NCBI RefSeq assembly: GCF_000016425.1
Contig: NC_009380.1
Coordinates: 806,001 to 870,000 of the forward strand
DNA: 64,000 nucleotides
Direction: 5' to 3'
Source of the DNA: Salinispora tropica CNB-440
Lineage (GTDB): Bacteria; Actinomycetota; Actinomycetes; Mycobacteriales; Micromonosporaceae
Shown: in pieces, positions 16,262 to 25,177 of the stretch
Layout of the letters: every line of letters begins with the position of its first letter
Position numbering within the stretch: the first letter of the stretch is position 1
Made by a program: the position numbers and the translations under genes
The notes under the pieces: generated by a model
Told to the model about the DNA's origin: nothing
Database searches by the model: none
What the model saw: the letters and a program-made list of their open reading frames with translations, nothing else

Positions 16262-17209
16262 TTGCTTGCTACAAGATTGATCACCGCCTCTGTGGTCTCG
16301 CTTGCGCTGCTGCTCGGGTCGGGTACGGCGGCGGTGGCCACGACCACGACCACGGCCACGGCCGCGACGAGGACCTACAACACCTGGGTCTGGAACGTTG
16401 CCGGCTGGACGATGAACGGCGCGTCCACAACGAACGGGCTGATCACGGCGATCACCGACTCGATCCGGAACAGGTCCGCAGACTTCGCCGCACTCAACGA
16501 GGTGTGCCGGGGCCAGTATGTGGCCGTTATTGAGAAGCTGCGCGACCTGGGCTGGCCGGAGGACGACAGCAATTTCGCCCGGTTCGAGACCTCCCACTCC
16601 ACCGCCTGCGACGGCGAGCCCTTCGGAAACGCTATCTTCAGTAAGGCCCCACTCGGTACCGCCTCGCACTACACGCTGTCCTCGGACGGGTCATCCGAGG
16701 ACAGGACGCTCTTGTGTGCACCATTATCGGCTACGCCGAAAGTGGTGTTCTGTGCCGCACATATCACGCCATCTGACGCGATTATCGATGGAAAGAATAT
16801 CAATGAGCGGCAGTTGGACGAGGTGCACAGCCTTATGGAGACCTTCAACGCGCTTGGGCTGACCGTCATTCTGGCCGGTGACCTGAACAACGAGCCCAAC
16901 CTCGACCCCTTGAACAAGTGGTACTCGTCCAGCCTGAACACCCAGTACAACTCGGCCAACTACGGCAGCTATCGGGAGTTGGACGACACGGATACCCGTT
17001 GCGCCGGGTACGGCGAGATCACCGTCGACAACGGCGACACCGGTGGCCCGTGTGGGTTGGGCCGCAAAATTGACTTCATCTTCGTACGAGAGAACCGCCT
17101 CGCCGGGTCGTACACCGGTGACTCGCTCTCCATCTCCACCGTGTGCGGCGGCTACTGTTCCGACCATCGGATCGTGATCGGCACCGCCACGGTTGACGTG
17201 AACCTCTGA
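16262..17209 (+). CDS. Secreted endonuclease/exonuclease/phosphatase-fold protein
   Basis: 315 residues with a TTG start behind AGGGAG. A Sec signal peptide covers residues 1-24 or so (VVSLALLLGSGTAAVA), followed by a Thr-rich linker. The DNase I-like fold shows AALNEVC (metal Glu), VILAGDLNNEP (Asp/Asn) and the C-terminal CSDHRIVIG (Asp-His). Many Cys residues suggest disulfides outside the cell. It probably hydrolyses nucleic acid or a phosphoester extracellularly; substrate unknown. Codon use is less GC-biased in the middle than in its neighbours, hinting at transfer. Confidence 0.8.
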   Translation: MLATRLITASVVSLALLLGSGTAAVATTTTTATAATRTYNTWVWNVAGWTMNGASTTNGLITAITDSIRNRSADFAALNEVCRGQYVAVIEKLRDLGWPEDDSNFARFETSHSTACDGEPFGNAIFSKAPLGTASHYTLSSDGSSEDRTLLCAPLSATPKVVFCAAHITPSDAIIDGKNINERQLDEVHSLMETFNALGLTVILAGDLNNEPNLDPLNKWYSSSLNTQYNSANYGSYRELDDTDTRCAGYGEITVDNGDTGGPCGLGRKIDFIFVRENRLAGSYTGDSLSISTVCGGYCSDHRIVIGTATVDVNL

Positions 17210-17250
17210 CCCGATCGGTTCGCCCCCCTGCCCACCGAGCTGACTCCAAG

Positions 17251-17323
17251 CGATCACGGGCAGCCCCTGCGTCTGGACGGCCCCGCTGAAGGACCGTTCT
17301 CGACCGGGGGCTGCCCGTGATCG
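17251..17323. terminator. Long inverted repeat between convergent nuclease-fold and fmdB genes
   Basis: 17-bp perfect arms at 17251-17267 and 17307-17323 enclose a 39-base loop that itself can fold weakly. It lies between two convergent stop codons (17209 and 17361). It probably acts as a bidirectional terminator; the long perfect stem is unusual and could also be a remnant of a mobile sequence. Confidence 0.6.
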
Positions 17324-17360
17324 ATGTGCCGGGGTGGGGCGGGGTCGCCCCGCCCCTCGC

Positions 17361-17759
17361 TCAGCTGGTGCCGCTGCCGGCGGGGGTCTTCTTGCCGCCG
17401 GAGTTGGCCGAGGCGCCCGTGCTCTTCGAGGAGGTTGCGCCGCCCGCTGCGGAGCCGTTCGACGCTGATCCGTTCGACGTCGATCCGCTCGAGGTCGAGT
17501 CCTTCGAGGTCGAGTCGCTCGACGAGCCGGAGTCGTTGCTCGCGGCGGCGGGCTTGCCGGCCGTGCTACCCGAGCCGGAGTCGGTGCGGGAGTCGGTGCG
17601 GTAGAAGCCCGACCCCTTGAACACGATGCCGACGGAGTTGAACAGCTTCCGCAACCGCCCCGCGCAGGTCGGGCACTCGGTCAGCGGCTCGTCGGTGAAA
17701 GACTGCACCGCCTCGAGCTGGTGGCCGCACGCGGTGCAGGCGTACTGGTACGTGGGCAC
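17361..17759 (-). CDS. FmdB-family zinc-ribbon protein with Ser-rich tail
   Basis: 132 residues. The N-terminal 50 are the FmdB zinc ribbon (PTYQYACTACGHQLEAVQSF, then ECPTCAGRLRKLF) with two CxxC pairs. VGIVFKGSGFYRTD ends the conserved part. The rest is a long Ser/Gly/Asp/Asn-rich low-complexity tail ending in KKTPAGSGTS. GGAGGAG lies 4 bases before the GTG at 17759. It is often annotated as a regulator, but the function is unknown. The gene follows the cyclo-ligase gene on the same strand, 115 bases downstream. Confidence 0.85.
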   Translation of the reverse strand: MPTYQYACTACGHQLEAVQSFTDEPLTECPTCAGRLRKLFNSVGIVFKGSGFYRTDSRTDSGSGSTAGKPAAASNDSGSSSDSTSKDSTSSGSTSNGSASNGSAAGGATSSKSTGASANSGGKKTPAGSGTS

Positions 17760-17874
17760 GTTCTCCTCCGGAACTGGCGCTGTCGGTTGGCACTCGGCAT
17801 ATTCGAGTGCCAATGGTGCGTCATCACCCCCGGGTTCGTCCAGCGGACGTGTGGGGCGTGACACCGGCGCGGGT

Positions 17875-18504
17875 TCAGCGCGGTGCGGCACCGTCCAGCG
17901 TACGCAGGCCGTTGGTCGGGGTGACCACAGCGTGGACCGGGCGGTCGTGCGGCTCCACCGGTAGCGCGTTGACCAGCTCGCCATCGTGCAGCGGCACCAC
18001 GGTCAGGGTGGTCGCCGGGACCCGGGCGAGCGCCCGATCGTACGAGCCGCCTCCCCGCCCCAGCCGCACACCTCGCCGGTCCACCGCCAGCGCCGGCAGC
18101 ACCACCAGGTCGGCCGTTGTGACAGCGGCCTGGCCGAGCGGGGGCGCGGTCGGCTCCCGCATCCCCCGTCCGGCGGCGACCAGATCGTCGGGCCCGGTCC
18201 ACGGTGCCCAGTCCAGGTCAAGGTCGGCCCGGAGTACCGGCAGCAGCAGTTCGGCCCCCTCCGGCAGCGCGGCGTGCAGCACCGCCGGGAGCTCGGGGCC
18301 CCCCGGTTCGGAGGCAACCGGCACGTACGCCGTCATCCGGCGCGGGCGCAGTCGGCGTACCAGGTCGGCCAGGTCGGCCTGGACATGTCGGGCGGCGGTG
18401 GCCCGCTCCGCGTCGCCGAGCCGCCGGCGGCGGGCGAGCAGTGTGGTGCGCGTCGCAAACTTCGCATCGCGGGTCACTTCCGCTTGATCAGAAAAATCTG
18501 GCAC
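17875..18504 (-). CDS. 5-formyltetrahydrofolate cyclo-ligase
   Basis: 209 residues of the 5-FTHF cyclo-ligase (MTHFS) family: ATP-dependent conversion of 5-formyl-THF to 5,10-methenyl-THF in the cytosol. The N-terminal ATRTTLLARRRRLG motif, MTAYVPVASEPG, LVVLPALAVDRRGVRLGRGG and the ATP-binding GRGGGSYDR near residue 160 are all present. It is divergent from the GGDEF gene. Confidence 0.9.
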   Translation of the reverse strand: MPDFSDQAEVTRDAKFATRTTLLARRRRLGDAERATAARHVQADLADLVRRLRPRRMTAYVPVASEPGGPELPAVLHAALPEGAELLLPVLRADLDLDWAPWTGPDDLVAAGRGMREPTAPPLGQAAVTTADLVVLPALAVDRRGVRLGRGGGSYDRALARVPATTLTVVPLHDGELVNALPVEPHDRPVHAVVTPTNGLRTLDGAAPR

Positions 18505-18588
18505 GCAACACTCCTGACGCAGGGTTCATCCGGGAGTGACTCTGTGTCAGCATCGCAAGCATCGGCCGCGAAGTCCCGGGGGGACCGA

Positions 18589-20805
18589 GTGACACTACGG
18601 GCACGCCTAACCGCAGCCTTCACCATGGTGGTGCTCGGTCCGGTGCTGGTCGGGGCGTACTTCGTGGGATCGGCCGTGACCAGCGCCGATCGAAGTCGGT
18701 CCGCCGACCGGCTCGCGGCTGCCGCGACCGCCGTCCGAACCGCGGTCGACGCGCTCTGCCAGCAGCTGCGGGCCGCCGCGGAGGCGGTGGCCCTCGCCGA
18801 CGACCGGGCGGTCGCCGCGCGGAAGATGGTCGATCGGGGTCTCGCCGCCGCCGTACGGGTCACCGACATCGAGGGGCGGGTGCTCCACGCCACCACGCCG
18901 CTGCCCGCTGAGCCCTGGCGGGACTGCGCGGGGCGTACCTCGGCCGGTGCACCGCCTGGTGCGTTGGCCGTCCGGGTGGACCTGCGGGACGCCACCGGGG
19001 TTCCACGGGGCACGGTCACCGCCGCGCAGCCGGTCGACCCCGCGTTCGTGGCGCGGCTGGCGGTGCTCACCGGGGCGGCGGTCACCCTGCTCGGCGGCCC
19101 GGACACGGCCAGCCAACTTCGGCACACCACCGAGTCGGCGGGAGTACGGGAGGCGGTACTCGGTGCCGTCGGTGGAGTGGACGGCGAGCAGGTCGTGGGC
19201 ACCGTCGACGGTCGGTACGTGCGGCGGGTCGGTCCGTCGGACGGGCAGCCGCTGTCGCTGGTGCTCTCCGTTCCGAGCGACCGGCCCCCCAGCCTGTACG
19301 TCGCTCTGGTCGCCGTCGTGCTGTTGGCCGTGCTGTTGGCGGTGGTCGTCGCCGGGCGGCTGGCCCGGGCCACCAGCCGGCCCTTGGCCGAACTGGCGGG
19401 AGCGGTGGACCGCGTGGCCCGGGGCGACCTGACCGTGCGGGTGCCGGTGCGGAGCCGGGACGAGATCGGGCGGCTGGCCGGAGCGTTCAACCGGATGACC
19501 CGGGAGACCGGCACCTACGTCGCCGCACTGACCAGCAGCCGGGACCAACTGCGCGGACACCTGGAAGTGCTGGGGGACACCCTGGCCAGCACCCATGACC
19601 TGCAGCGCATCCTGCGGGTTATCTTGCACAGCGCGATCGCGGCGACCGGTGCCCGCGCGGGGGCCGTGCTCCTCGTCGATTCGGGTGGGCTGCTGGTCGC
19701 GCAGGCCACCGAAGGGCTCGAGGTGCCGGCCGGTGGGCCGGGGCCGAATCGGGTCCCGCTCGGCGACCTGGTGGGCGCGGTTACGGTCAGCGGAGAGGCG
19801 CGCCGCGGCCGGGTGGAGCCGTCCACGGCGTCGCCGGGGGAGCCCCCCTGCCGGACGTACATCGCGGTGCCCTTCGCAGCCCCGCGGGACGGCGGCGCCA
19901 CGCGGGCCGACGGCGCGTCCCCCTCCGTGGGTGGCCCGCCGGACGGTGCGGCACCGGCGACGTTCGGCGTGCTCGCCCTCTACGATCGGCTCGCTGGGGA
20001 GGAATTCGACGACGACGACCTTGTCACGCTGCGCACCTTCGCCGGACATGCCGCGGTGGCGGTGGACAACGTCCGGGTGCACGAGGAGACCCAGCGGCTG
20101 TCGCTGACGGATCCCCTCACCGGCCTCTGGAACTACCGCTATCTGCGCCAGTCGCTTCGCCGCGAGGTGGAACGGGCCACCCGGTTCGGTCGGATGCTCA
20201 GCGTCCTCGCCCTCGACCTGGACCGCTTCAAGCACGTCAACGACACCCACGGGCACGCCGCCGGGGACCGGGTGCTGGTCGAGTTCGCCCGGCGGATCCG
20301 CGGCGAGATCCGTGAGGTCGACCTCGCCTTCCGGTTGGGGGGAGAGGAGTTCGTGGTGCTGCTACCGGAGACCGACGTCGTGGGCGCGGCCATCGTCGCG
20401 GAGCGGCTCGGTGCGGCGGTGCGGGACACCCCGATCGCTGTCGACGGGCTGGGCGTCCCGGTCCTGGTGCCGGTGACCGTCTCCATTGGTGTCGCGGTCC
20501 ACCCCGACCACGGCGGCACCGGACAGGAGGTGCTCAATGCCGCCGACGAAGCCCTGTACGTGGCGAAAGCCAGCGGTCGAGACACCTGCCGGGTCGCCCG
20601 GGCGGCGAAGGCACCCGCGCTACCGGTGCCGGTGTGCTCGGACGAGGGGACGCCTCCAGCCGACGCGCGGCATGAGACGTCGGAGCAGGCCGGTGCGGCC
20701 GGCGGGAACGGGTCGGAGACCGACGTGGCAGCGGGGTCCGGGGCGGTCACTCCCAGCGGCGCGACTTCCGGTCCTCACCCGCCACGACAGAGCCGTGGCC
20801 GATAG
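18589..20805 (+). CDS. Membrane diguanylate cyclase: dCache-like/HAMP/GAF/GGDEF
   Basis: About 738 residues, GTG start behind GGGGGGA. One helix lies at 10-32 (TMVVLGPVLVGAYFVGSAV), an extracytoplasmic sensor to about 235, a second helix (LYVALVAVVLLAVLLAVVVA), a HAMP domain around 258-308, a GAF-like domain (about 330-500), and a GGDEF domain (about 510-660) with GGEEF at 584-588. RxxD (R575 to D578) five residues before it is the product-inhibition I-site. It should make cyclic di-GMP from GTP. The C-terminal 75 residues are disordered. The extracellular ligand is unknown. Confidence 0.88.
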   Translation: MTLRARLTAAFTMVVLGPVLVGAYFVGSAVTSADRSRSADRLAAAATAVRTAVDALCQQLRAAAEAVALADDRAVAARKMVDRGLAAAVRVTDIEGRVLHATTPLPAEPWRDCAGRTSAGAPPGALAVRVDLRDATGVPRGTVTAAQPVDPAFVARLAVLTGAAVTLLGGPDTASQLRHTTESAGVREAVLGAVGGVDGEQVVGTVDGRYVRRVGPSDGQPLSLVLSVPSDRPPSLYVALVAVVLLAVLLAVVVAGRLARATSRPLAELAGAVDRVARGDLTVRVPVRSRDEIGRLAGAFNRMTRETGTYVAALTSSRDQLRGHLEVLGDTLASTHDLQRILRVILHSAIAATGARAGAVLLVDSGGLLVAQATEGLEVPAGGPGPNRVPLGDLVGAVTVSGEARRGRVEPSTASPGEPPCRTYIAVPFAAPRDGGATRADGASPSVGGPPDGAAPATFGVLALYDRLAGEEFDDDDLVTLRTFAGHAAVAVDNVRVHEETQRLSLTDPLTGLWNYRYLRQSLRREVERATRFGRMLSVLALDLDRFKHVNDTHGHAAGDRVLVEFARRIRGEIREVDLAFRLGGEEFVVLLPETDVVGAAIVAERLGAAVRDTPIAVDGLGVPVLVPVTVSIGVAVHPDHGGTGQEVLNAADEALYVAKASGRDTCRVARAAKAPALPVPVCSDEGTPPADARHETSEQAGAAGGNGSETDVAAGSGAVTPSGATSGPHPPRQSRGR

Positions 20806-20814
20806 TCTCGCGGC

Positions 20815-21771
20815 ATGTCGGAGCACTCAGCGAACCCTTCATCGACGGCCACCACGACCGGCGGGCCCCGCGCGGTCAAGGCGGTCATTCCGGCCGCCGG
20901 GCTCGCCACCCGCTTCCTGCCCGCCACCAAGGCGGTGCCCAAGGAACTGCTCCCCGTCGTCGACCGGCCGGTGTTGCAGTACATCGTCGAGGAGGCCACC
21001 GAGGCCGGGATCACCGACGTCCTGCTGATCACCGGGCGGGGTAAGACCTCCATGGTTGATCACTTCGACCGCCGTCCCGACCTGGAAGAACGGCTCGCGA
21101 AGAAGCCTGAGCTGCTGGCCGCGGTCAAGCGGACCGAGGACCTGGCCGCCATCTACACCTGCCGGCAGCCGGAGCAACTCGGGCTCGGCCACGCCGTCGG
21201 CTACGCCGAGTCCCACATCGGAGACCAGCCCTTCGCGGTGCTGCTCGGGGACGAGTTCGTGAAGCCGACCGAGCCGTTGCTGCCGGCCATGTTGGAGCTG
21301 CAGGCCCGTACGGGCGGGATCGTGCTGGCTTTCTTCGAGGTCGATCCCGACGAGACCACCCGGTACGGCATCGCCTCGGTGGCGCCGGCCGAGGCGGAGT
21401 TCGCCGACATCGCCGAGGTGGTCCGGGTGACCGGCATGGTGGAGAAGCCGGAGCCGGAGGAGGCCCCCAGCAATCTCGCCGTGTTGGGCCGCTACGTCCT
21501 TCCCGGGCGCATCTTTGACGCGATCCACCGGACCGAGCCGGGCAGCGGCGGCGAGATCCAACTGACCGACGCGATGGAGATCCTGCGCACCGAGGGGGTG
21601 CCGGTGCACGCCATCGTCTATCGGGGCACCCGGTACGACACGGGCATGCCGTTGGGCTATCTCCAGACCGTCGTGCAGATCGCCGCGGAACGTGACGACC
21701 TCGGCGCCGAGTTCCGTGAGTGGCTCGCCGACTTTGTCAACGCGGGCTCTTCGGGTGGTCCACGTACATGA
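20815..21771 (+). CDS. galU: UTP-glucose-1-phosphate uridylyltransferase
   Basis: 318 residues. The nucleotidyltransferase signature AVIPAAGLATRFLPATKAVP near residue 23 and KELLPVVDRPVLQYIVEE are typical of GalU. LLGDEF supplies the Mg-binding Asp. It makes UDP-glucose for cell-wall and capsular polysaccharides. The first 20 residues are a Ser/Thr-rich extension. Its stop codon overlaps the moeA start (ATGA), so the two are translationally coupled. Confidence 0.92.
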   Translation: MSEHSANPSSTATTTGGPRAVKAVIPAAGLATRFLPATKAVPKELLPVVDRPVLQYIVEEATEAGITDVLLITGRGKTSMVDHFDRRPDLEERLAKKPELLAAVKRTEDLAAIYTCRQPEQLGLGHAVGYAESHIGDQPFAVLLGDEFVKPTEPLLPAMLELQARTGGIVLAFFEVDPDETTRYGIASVAPAEAEFADIAEVVRVTGMVEKPEPEEAPSNLAVLGRYVLPGRIFDAIHRTEPGSGGEIQLTDAMEILRTEGVPVHAIVYRGTRYDTGMPLGYLQTVVQIAAERDDLGAEFREWLADFVNAGSSGGPRT

Positions 21772-23081
21772 CCGCGACGGCCGACGCCGAGGCGGCCGTG
21801 AACGAGTTGACGCCGCTCGCCGAATACCTGGGCAGTGTGCTGCGCAGGTTGCACGCGCTGCCGCCACTCGACCTCGACCTCACCCAGGCGTACGGCAACG
21901 TCCTCGCTGAGGATGTCGTCGCGACGCACTCCGTCCCGGCCTTTGACCAGGCAGCCGTGGACGGATACGCGGCGTGCTGGGAGGACATCGCCGCCGGTGG
22001 CCGGGGCGTCGGGTACCTGCCGGCCCAGGCTGGCTCACCGGGCGGGCGGGTCGTGCAGCTCAACGTCGTCGGTGACCTGGGCGCCGCGAGCTGGCGTCCG
22101 GTCCGGCTCACCCCGGGGGCCTGTTTCTCGGTGGCCGCCGGGGCGCCGTTGCCGATCGGCGCGGACGTGGTGGTTCCGGTCGAATGGACCGACCAGGGGA
22201 TGGCCTCGGTGGAGATCCACCGAGTACCGAAGCGGGGGTACAGCGTCCGCAAGACCGGCGAGGAGATTCTGGCCGGTACGCTGCTCGCCCGGGCCGGCAC
22301 CTACGTCTCGCCGGCGCTGGTCGCCGTACTGGCCGCTACCGGAATCGGGCACGTGGTCGTCCGGCCCAGCCCGCGTGTGGTGGTCGTGGCGACCGGCGAC
22401 GAACTCGTCGAGGTGGGGCGGGGCAGCCAACCCGGCCAGGTGGTGGACGTGAACTCGCACGCGCTGACCGCGGCGGCAGCCGAGGCTGGCGCTCTCGCGT
22501 ATCGGGTGGGTATCTGCGACGACGACCCGGAGGGGCTGCGGGGGCTGCTGGAGGATCAGACCCTGCGGGCCGATCTGATCATTACTACCGGCGGCACCGG
22601 CACCGGGCCGGGCGACATGGTCCGGCGAATTCTCTCCCGCCGGGAGGGGAACCGGACCGGACCGGTCGTCTTCACCGAGGTGGCGCTCTACCCCGGGACC
22701 GCGCTCGGGTTCGGCACGGTCGGCCCGGAGGAGGTACCGGTGGTCTGCCTGCCCGGCGATCCGGGGGCGGCACTGGTCGGTTTCGAGGTCCTGGCCCGAC
22801 CGGTGATCAATATGTTGGCCGGGGCGGAGCCGGTCTTTCGCCCCGGTGTTCGGGGACACCTGCTGGAGACGATCTCCTCGCCGGCGGGGCTGCGGGAGTT
22901 TCGGCCGGCGCACGTCGCCGAACGGCGCGGCGGCGGATACACCGTTCAGCCGCTGCGCGGCGGGCCACTGGCCCTGTCCGGGTTGGCCGAGGCGAACGGA
23001 TTGTTGGTGCTCGGTGAACGGGTGACCACCGCCGCGGCGGGTTCCACCGTGGATGTGCTGTTGCTGGACCGGCGTCGGTGA
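21768..23081 (+). CDS. moeA: Molybdopterin molybdotransferase MoeA
   Basis: 437 residues; inserts molybdate into adenylylated molybdopterin. VPAFDQAAVDGYAAC is the domain I motif, GAPLPIGADVVVPVEWT is typical, and IITTGGTGTGPGDM with CLPGDPGAALVGFEV form the MoaB/Mog-like domain. Start by ATGA overlap with galU. Part of a galU-moeA-rimJ-sepX cluster common in actinobacteria. Confidence 0.9.
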   Translation: MTATADAEAAVNELTPLAEYLGSVLRRLHALPPLDLDLTQAYGNVLAEDVVATHSVPAFDQAAVDGYAACWEDIAAGGRGVGYLPAQAGSPGGRVVQLNVVGDLGAASWRPVRLTPGACFSVAAGAPLPIGADVVVPVEWTDQGMASVEIHRVPKRGYSVRKTGEEILAGTLLARAGTYVSPALVAVLAATGIGHVVVRPSPRVVVVATGDELVEVGRGSQPGQVVDVNSHALTAAAAEAGALAYRVGICDDDPEGLRGLLEDQTLRADLIITTGGTGTGPGDMVRRILSRREGNRTGPVVFTEVALYPGTALGFGTVGPEEVPVVCLPGDPGAALVGFEVLARPVINMLAGAEPVFRPGVRGHLLETISSPAGLREFRPAHVAERRGGGYTVQPLRGGPLALSGLAEANGLLVLGERVTTAAAGSTVDVLLLDRRR

Positions 23082-23123
23082 GGTGCTTGCCCCGGCCGGC
23101 ACCGTGGGCGGAGGATCAGCCGG

Positions 23124-23771
23124 GTGAAGCTTCTGGGACGCCGCACGCCGGGATGGCCGGTCGTGTTGGCGGACGGTCCGGTGCTGTTGCGGCCCTACCG
23201 GCGCTTGGACGCCGTGGCCTGGTCAGAGGTACGCCGCGCCAACGAGGCGTGGCTCGCGCCCTGGGAGGCGTCTCTCCCCGGCTCCTGGGCCGAACTGAAC
23301 TCGCTCGATGCCTTTCGCTGGGTGTATCGGGAGCAGCGCCGCTCGGCCCGGAACGGCGAGAGCATGCCGTTTGTGGTCTGCCTCCGCGAGGGAGGACGGG
23401 AACGCCTGGTCGGGCATCTGAATGTCGGCAGCATCGTGCGCCAGGCGTTCTGTTCGGGCTGCGTCGGCTACTGGGTGGATTCCCGGGCGGCGGGGCGGGG
23501 CGTCATTCCTACCGCGCTTGCCCTGGCCGTGGACCATGCCTTCGGGCCGGGCAGGCTGCACCGGATCGAGATCAGCATCCGGCCGGATAACCGGCCGTCG
23601 CGTCGGGTGATGGAGAAGCTGGGCTTTCGCGAAGAGGCGTACCACGCGCGGTACATGCATATTGATGGTGCCTGGCGGGATCACATCGGGTATGCCCTGA
23701 CCAGCGAGGACGTGGCGGCCGAGGGGGGCCTGCTGGCTCGTTGGCACCGGCTGCGGGCGGCGACTGGCTGA
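23124..23771 (+). CDS. rimJ: GNAT acetyltransferase, RimJ-like
   Basis: 215 residues with GTG start. The GNAT fold shows VLLRPYRRLDAVAW, the acetyl-CoA loop DSRAAGRGVIPTALALAVDH and SIRPDNRPSRRVMEKLGFREE, as in ribosomal-protein N-acetyltransferases RimJ/RimL. The MHIDGAWRDHIGYALT ending is characteristic. The true acceptor protein is unproven. It lies 42 bases after moeA in the same direction. Confidence 0.85.
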   Translation: MKLLGRRTPGWPVVLADGPVLLRPYRRLDAVAWSEVRRANEAWLAPWEASLPGSWAELNSLDAFRWVYREQRRSARNGESMPFVVCLREGGRERLVGHLNVGSIVRQAFCSGCVGYWVDSRAAGRGVIPTALALAVDHAFGPGRLHRIEISIRPDNRPSRRVMEKLGFREEAYHARYMHIDGAWRDHIGYALTSEDVAAEGGLLARWHRLRAATG

Positions 23772-23953
23772 ACTGTCCCGGCTGGGACGATCGGCGCGGC
23801 GTGCCACCATCCGGTGCCTTCGCCCGTAACCTCAGGTAACTGCAAGCTACGGCATGTGCAGTCCGACCGTAGGATCTTCGGCTCAAGGCCGAAACATAAA
23901 AGATCATTCGGCTGGGCTGTGTTTGCCTGAATTCGGTGACGGGAGGGGTGAGG

Positions 23954-24766
23954 GTGCCGACCTCGGTGCTCCTCGCCGTCCTCGCTGCTGCCGGCCTGCT
24001 CGCCCTGGCGCCGGCCCTGGTCCGCCGGTACGACGCGACCGAGCGGCTGGCGGCGGAGCGGGCGAAGTCGACGGCGCGGGTGCTCCAGCGCCGTCGACGA
24101 CGCCGTACGGTCCCAGGTCGCCGGCCGATAAATCCACCGCGTTCGCTATCGGTCACGTTAAGTGAAAGCAGGGGTTTCGGTGTCGCCGTCGCCGAACCGG
24201 CTCCCGGGTCCCGCCGGTCGGACCAGCCGCGTGTGGTTCCAGCGCCCCCCAGCCGGCAGCGTCGGATCGGCGGGCGCGCGGCTGCCGGCCCCCGCCGGCC
24301 CCCGCCGCGCCGTCGCCAGCACGCCCCGGCCGTCTACCGGCGGCGGCGGGTGCTCGCCGCGCTGGTCCTGCTCAACGCCGTCGAGTTGGTCGGTGTGCTG
24401 TTCGTCGGCCCCGGATTCTGGATCGGCTTCGCGGTCACCGGCACCCTGCTCCTGGTCTACGTCGCCCACCTGCGCTCTCGTGCCCTCGCTGACCAGCGTC
24501 GCCGACGCGCCGAGGCCCGCGAGGCAGCCTGGCTGGCCGCCCGCCAGGCCGAGGTGCGGCGCGAGCAGGCACGCCGGGCTGCGGCCCGGCGTGAAGCGCA
24601 GCGTCGCCTGGCGGCCCAACGGGAGTCGGTGCGCCGTACCGCGATGGGCCTGGACCGGCCGGCGGACCTGCCGGCGGCGGCGAATGGCGGGACCGTCTCC
24701 TACCGACGCGCCGGCGGCCTCCGTGGGCGCCCGTACCAGTCCGGCCGCGGTGCCCACCCGGCCTGA
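23954..24766 (+). CDS. sepX: Divisome membrane protein SepX/GlpR
   Basis: 270 residues with GTG start 7 bases after GGGAGG. An N-terminal helix (SVLLAVLAAAGLLALAPALV) is followed by a basic cytosolic stretch, then two adjacent helices (VLAALVLLNAVELVGVLF and FWIGFAVTGTLLLVYVAHLR), and a long Arg/Ala/Gln-rich coiled coil (about 185-240). This architecture and the position after galU-moeA-rimJ match actinobacterial SepX (formerly GlpR), which localises to the septum. Function by homology. Confidence 0.75.
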   Translation: MPTSVLLAVLAAAGLLALAPALVRRYDATERLAAERAKSTARVLQRRRRRRTVPGRRPINPPRSLSVTLSESRGFGVAVAEPAPGSRRSDQPRVVPAPPSRQRRIGGRAAAGPRRPPPRRRQHAPAVYRRRRVLAALVLLNAVELVGVLFVGPGFWIGFAVTGTLLLVYVAHLRSRALADQRRRRAEAREAAWLAARQAEVRREQARRAAARREAQRRLAAQRESVRRTAMGLDRPADLPAAANGGTVSYRRAGGLRGRPYQSGRGAHPA

Positions 24767-24936
24767 CCTCAGAGATCGTCCGCCCAGCAGAAGCCGGACG
24801 CCCCACCCGCTCGGGTCGAGGTCGCATCCCCCTTCGCCGCGTCGGGGGCAATTCGCAGGGCGGTCAGCGACCTGTTAGCCTTATCGCCGGCCCGCTCGGT
24901 GTATGCCGAGTGGGACCACGCCGGTACGCCGGCGGA

Positions 24937-25013
24937 GGGGCTGTGGCGCAGACCGGTAGCGCACCTCGTTCGCATCGAGGGGGTCAGGGGTTCAAATCCC
25001 CTCAGCTCCACCA
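24937..25013 (+). tRNA. tRNA-Ala(CGC)
   Basis: A complete cloverleaf with encoded CCA. The acceptor stem GGGGCTG/CAGCTCC contains the G3-U70 pair that specifies alanine. The anticodon stem CCTCG/CGAGG carries loop TTCGCAT with anticodon CGC at 24971-24973, and the T arm AGGGG-TTCAAAT-CCCCT is intact. It is the likely attachment site of the island that follows. Confidence 0.95.
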
Positions 25014-25020
25014 CAAAAAC

Positions 25021-25056
25021 GGCCCTGACCAGCAAGAGTGCCGGTCAGGGCCTTAA
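25021..25056 (+). terminator. Rho-independent terminator of tRNA-Ala
   Basis: A perfect 10-bp stem (GGCCCTGACC at 25021-25030 with GGTCAGGGCC at 25043-25052) and 12-base loop start 7 bases after the tRNA, followed by TTAAGTTTGT. Confidence 0.85.
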
Positions 25057-25177
25057 GTTTGTCTATGCGATTTTGAATCACCCCCCGAAAACCCCCACAA
25101 ACGCCGGGTGCGGCCACGTTCGTCGGCGGGGCGGATCTGCCCGCGATGCGGGGCCGTCAGGCGTTCATTCGTGCTGC

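Noticed and set aside
24990..25013. Search for a second copy of the tRNA-Ala 3' end as attachment-site repeat
   Set aside because: No clear duplicate was found by eye between 25 and 33 kb; it may be degraded or outside what I could scan reliably.
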